From NCBI GenBank assembly GCA_024641205.1, contig JAHEDM010000182.1, positions 1 through 5,888 of the forward strand: a stretch of DNA of 5,888 nucleotides. The letters run 5' to 3'. Each line of letters begins with the position of its first letter. Position 1 is the first letter of the stretch. The position numbers were made by a program, and so were the translations under genes. The DNA is from Actinomycetes bacterium (GTDB lineage: Bacteria; Actinomycetota; Acidimicrobiia; Spongiisociales; UBA4744). Below, piece after piece: positions 5,124 to 5,888 of this stretch. The notes below the pieces were generated by a model that was given only the letters and a program-made list of their open reading frames with translations, ran no database searches and had not been told where the DNA came from.

Positions 5124-5888
5124 CCGGTCACGACCTCCGTCCACTCCAGGATCCACCGTCGCACGTTCGCTTCGATGTCCCCACCGGGAAGTGAAAATGG
5201 ATCTGCCGGTACGATCGCGAATTCAACGAAGGCAGGGGGAAGGGTGGCGTCCTCGTTGGCCGGGAACACGAACATGGACAGCGGGATTTCGTCCTGGAAG
5301 GGGGTCGAGAGCAGAAAGTCGATGACCTGCTCAGCGGCCCCTCTGGCCTCAGTCCCGGCCACGATCCCGGCATACTCGATCTGCCGGAAACACCCTTCGG
5401 TCATGACCGCGGTCGGCGGTTCTTCGATCGGTTCGGTGGCATAGATCACCTCAAACGGCGGCGAAGATGCGTAGGAGACGACGATGGGTCGGTCACCGTC
5501 AGAAGCAGCCGTGAAGTAGGAGTAGTACGCCTCTTCCCAACCTGAGGTGACGAGAACCCCGTTGTCCCTGAGGTCGGTCCAGTAGTCGATCCAGGAATAG
5601 TCACCTGCCTCTCCGAACTGGGCGATGGTGCTGTACAAGAAGGCCAATCCGGGAGATGAAGTCGCAGGACTCTCAACTACCAGCAAGTCTCGGTAGGCAG
5701 GATCGGCGAGATCGAGGAGGGTTTCCGGCGGGACTAGCCCCGTTTCGGCGAAGTATTCCTTGTCCCAGTTGATGCACACATCCCCGAAATCGATGGGCGT
5801 CACTCGAGCGTCGGTCTCCAATCCGTCGGGGACGGAGGCCAGGAGGGGAGATTCATACGGTTCGAATATGTCCGCTTCCAGCGCCCGC
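5120..5888 (-). CDS. thiB: Thiamine-type ABC transporter substrate-binding protein, 5' end outside window
   Basis: The last 255 residues of an extracytoplasmic solute-binding protein are present; the frame is open to the window edge, so the signal peptide and roughly 70 N-terminal residues are missing (E. coli ThiB is 327). It follows E. coli ThiB/TbpA through its length: PIDFGDVCINWD (ThiB PFDYGYFAFVYD), TSSPGLAFL (TSTPGLGLL), GWEEAYYSYF (GWSEAYGLFL), VVSYASSPPF (VLSYTTSPAY), a conserved FxxxIP stretch and a C-terminal Trp-rich helix WILEWTEVV (WISEWQRAV). Trp117 and Tyr139 of the fragment align with pocket residues Trp197 and Tyr215 of TbpA; Phe145 replaces Tyr221. The protein should capture thiamine or its phosphates outside the membrane and deliver them to the permease encoded next. 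A TTG at 5821 is not the start because homology continues upstream. Any THI-box riboswitch would lie beyond the window. Confidence 0.85.
   Translation of the reverse strand, partial: RALEADIFEPYESPLLASVPDGLETDARVTPIDFGDVCINWDKEYFAETGLVPPETLLDLADPAYRDLLVVESPATSSPGLAFLYSTIAQFGEAGDYSWIDYWTDLRDNGVLVTSGWEEAYYSYFTAASDGDRPIVVSYASSPPFEVIYATEPIEEPPTAVMTEGCFRQIEYAGIVAGTEARGAAEQVIDFLLSTPFQDEIPLSMFVFPANEDATLPPAFVEFAIVPADPFSLPGGDIEANVRRWILEWTEVVTG
5133..5138 (-). promoter_or_regulatory. Shine-Dalgarno sequence of the permease gene
   Basis: On the minus strand GGAGGT lies nine bases before the GTG at 5123, inside the last codons of the binding-protein gene. Together with the GTGA stop/start overlap it supports this start over the upstream GTG at 5156. 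Confidence 0.6.

Overview
The window looks like a piece of chromosome from a GC-rich bacterium, most likely an actinomycete-type (Actinomycetota) organism. This rests on GC-rich third codon positions, GTG starts, two genes that appear to be leaderless, and tRNA genes that encode their CCA ends. No sequence here fixes the taxon more finely, so the assignment is an inference.

Layout, left to right. (1) At 72-269 (+) there is a short orphan gene of 65 codons with a good Shine-Dalgarno sequence and no recognisable family. About 200 bases with no supportable gene follow. (2) At 480-718 (-) there is a two-gene tRNA cluster transcribed right to left, tRNA-Asp(GTC) then tRNA-Phe(GAA). It ends in a long perfect hairpin that touches the CCA end of tRNA-Phe. 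(3) At 829-1842 (-) lies a zinc-type medium-chain dehydrogenase/quinone-oxidoreductase-like enzyme, and divergent from it at 1972-2385 (+) a small hotdog-fold (4HBT-type) acyl-CoA thioesterase. (4) At 2439-5888 (-) lies a three-gene ABC importer operon read right to left: substrate-binding protein (5' end outside the window), double-length permease, and ATPase. The binding protein resembles thiamine-binding ThiB/TbpA of enterobacteria, and the 546-residue two-domain permease fits ThiP. The operon is therefore read as a ThiBPQ-type thiamine (or thiamine phosphate) importer. Its ATPase carries an extra C-terminal TOBE-like domain that enterobacterial ThiQ lacks.

The most notable non-coding structure is a palindromic repeat of about 62 bp, present twice in the same orientation at 1888-1950 and 2369-2430, exactly bracketing the thioesterase gene. 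Each copy has an outer stem (10/10 paired bases in the right copy, 9/10 in the left) and an inner GCGC-ATA-GCGC hairpin. One copy lies in a divergent promoter region. The other fills the gap between convergent genes and supplies the last codons and stop of the thioesterase. It looks like a dispersed REP/MITE-like element or a protein-binding palindrome of this lineage.

Nothing here points to a defence system, CRISPR array, prophage or new multi-gene machine. Apart from the repeat pair, the window is ordinary housekeeping and transport content.
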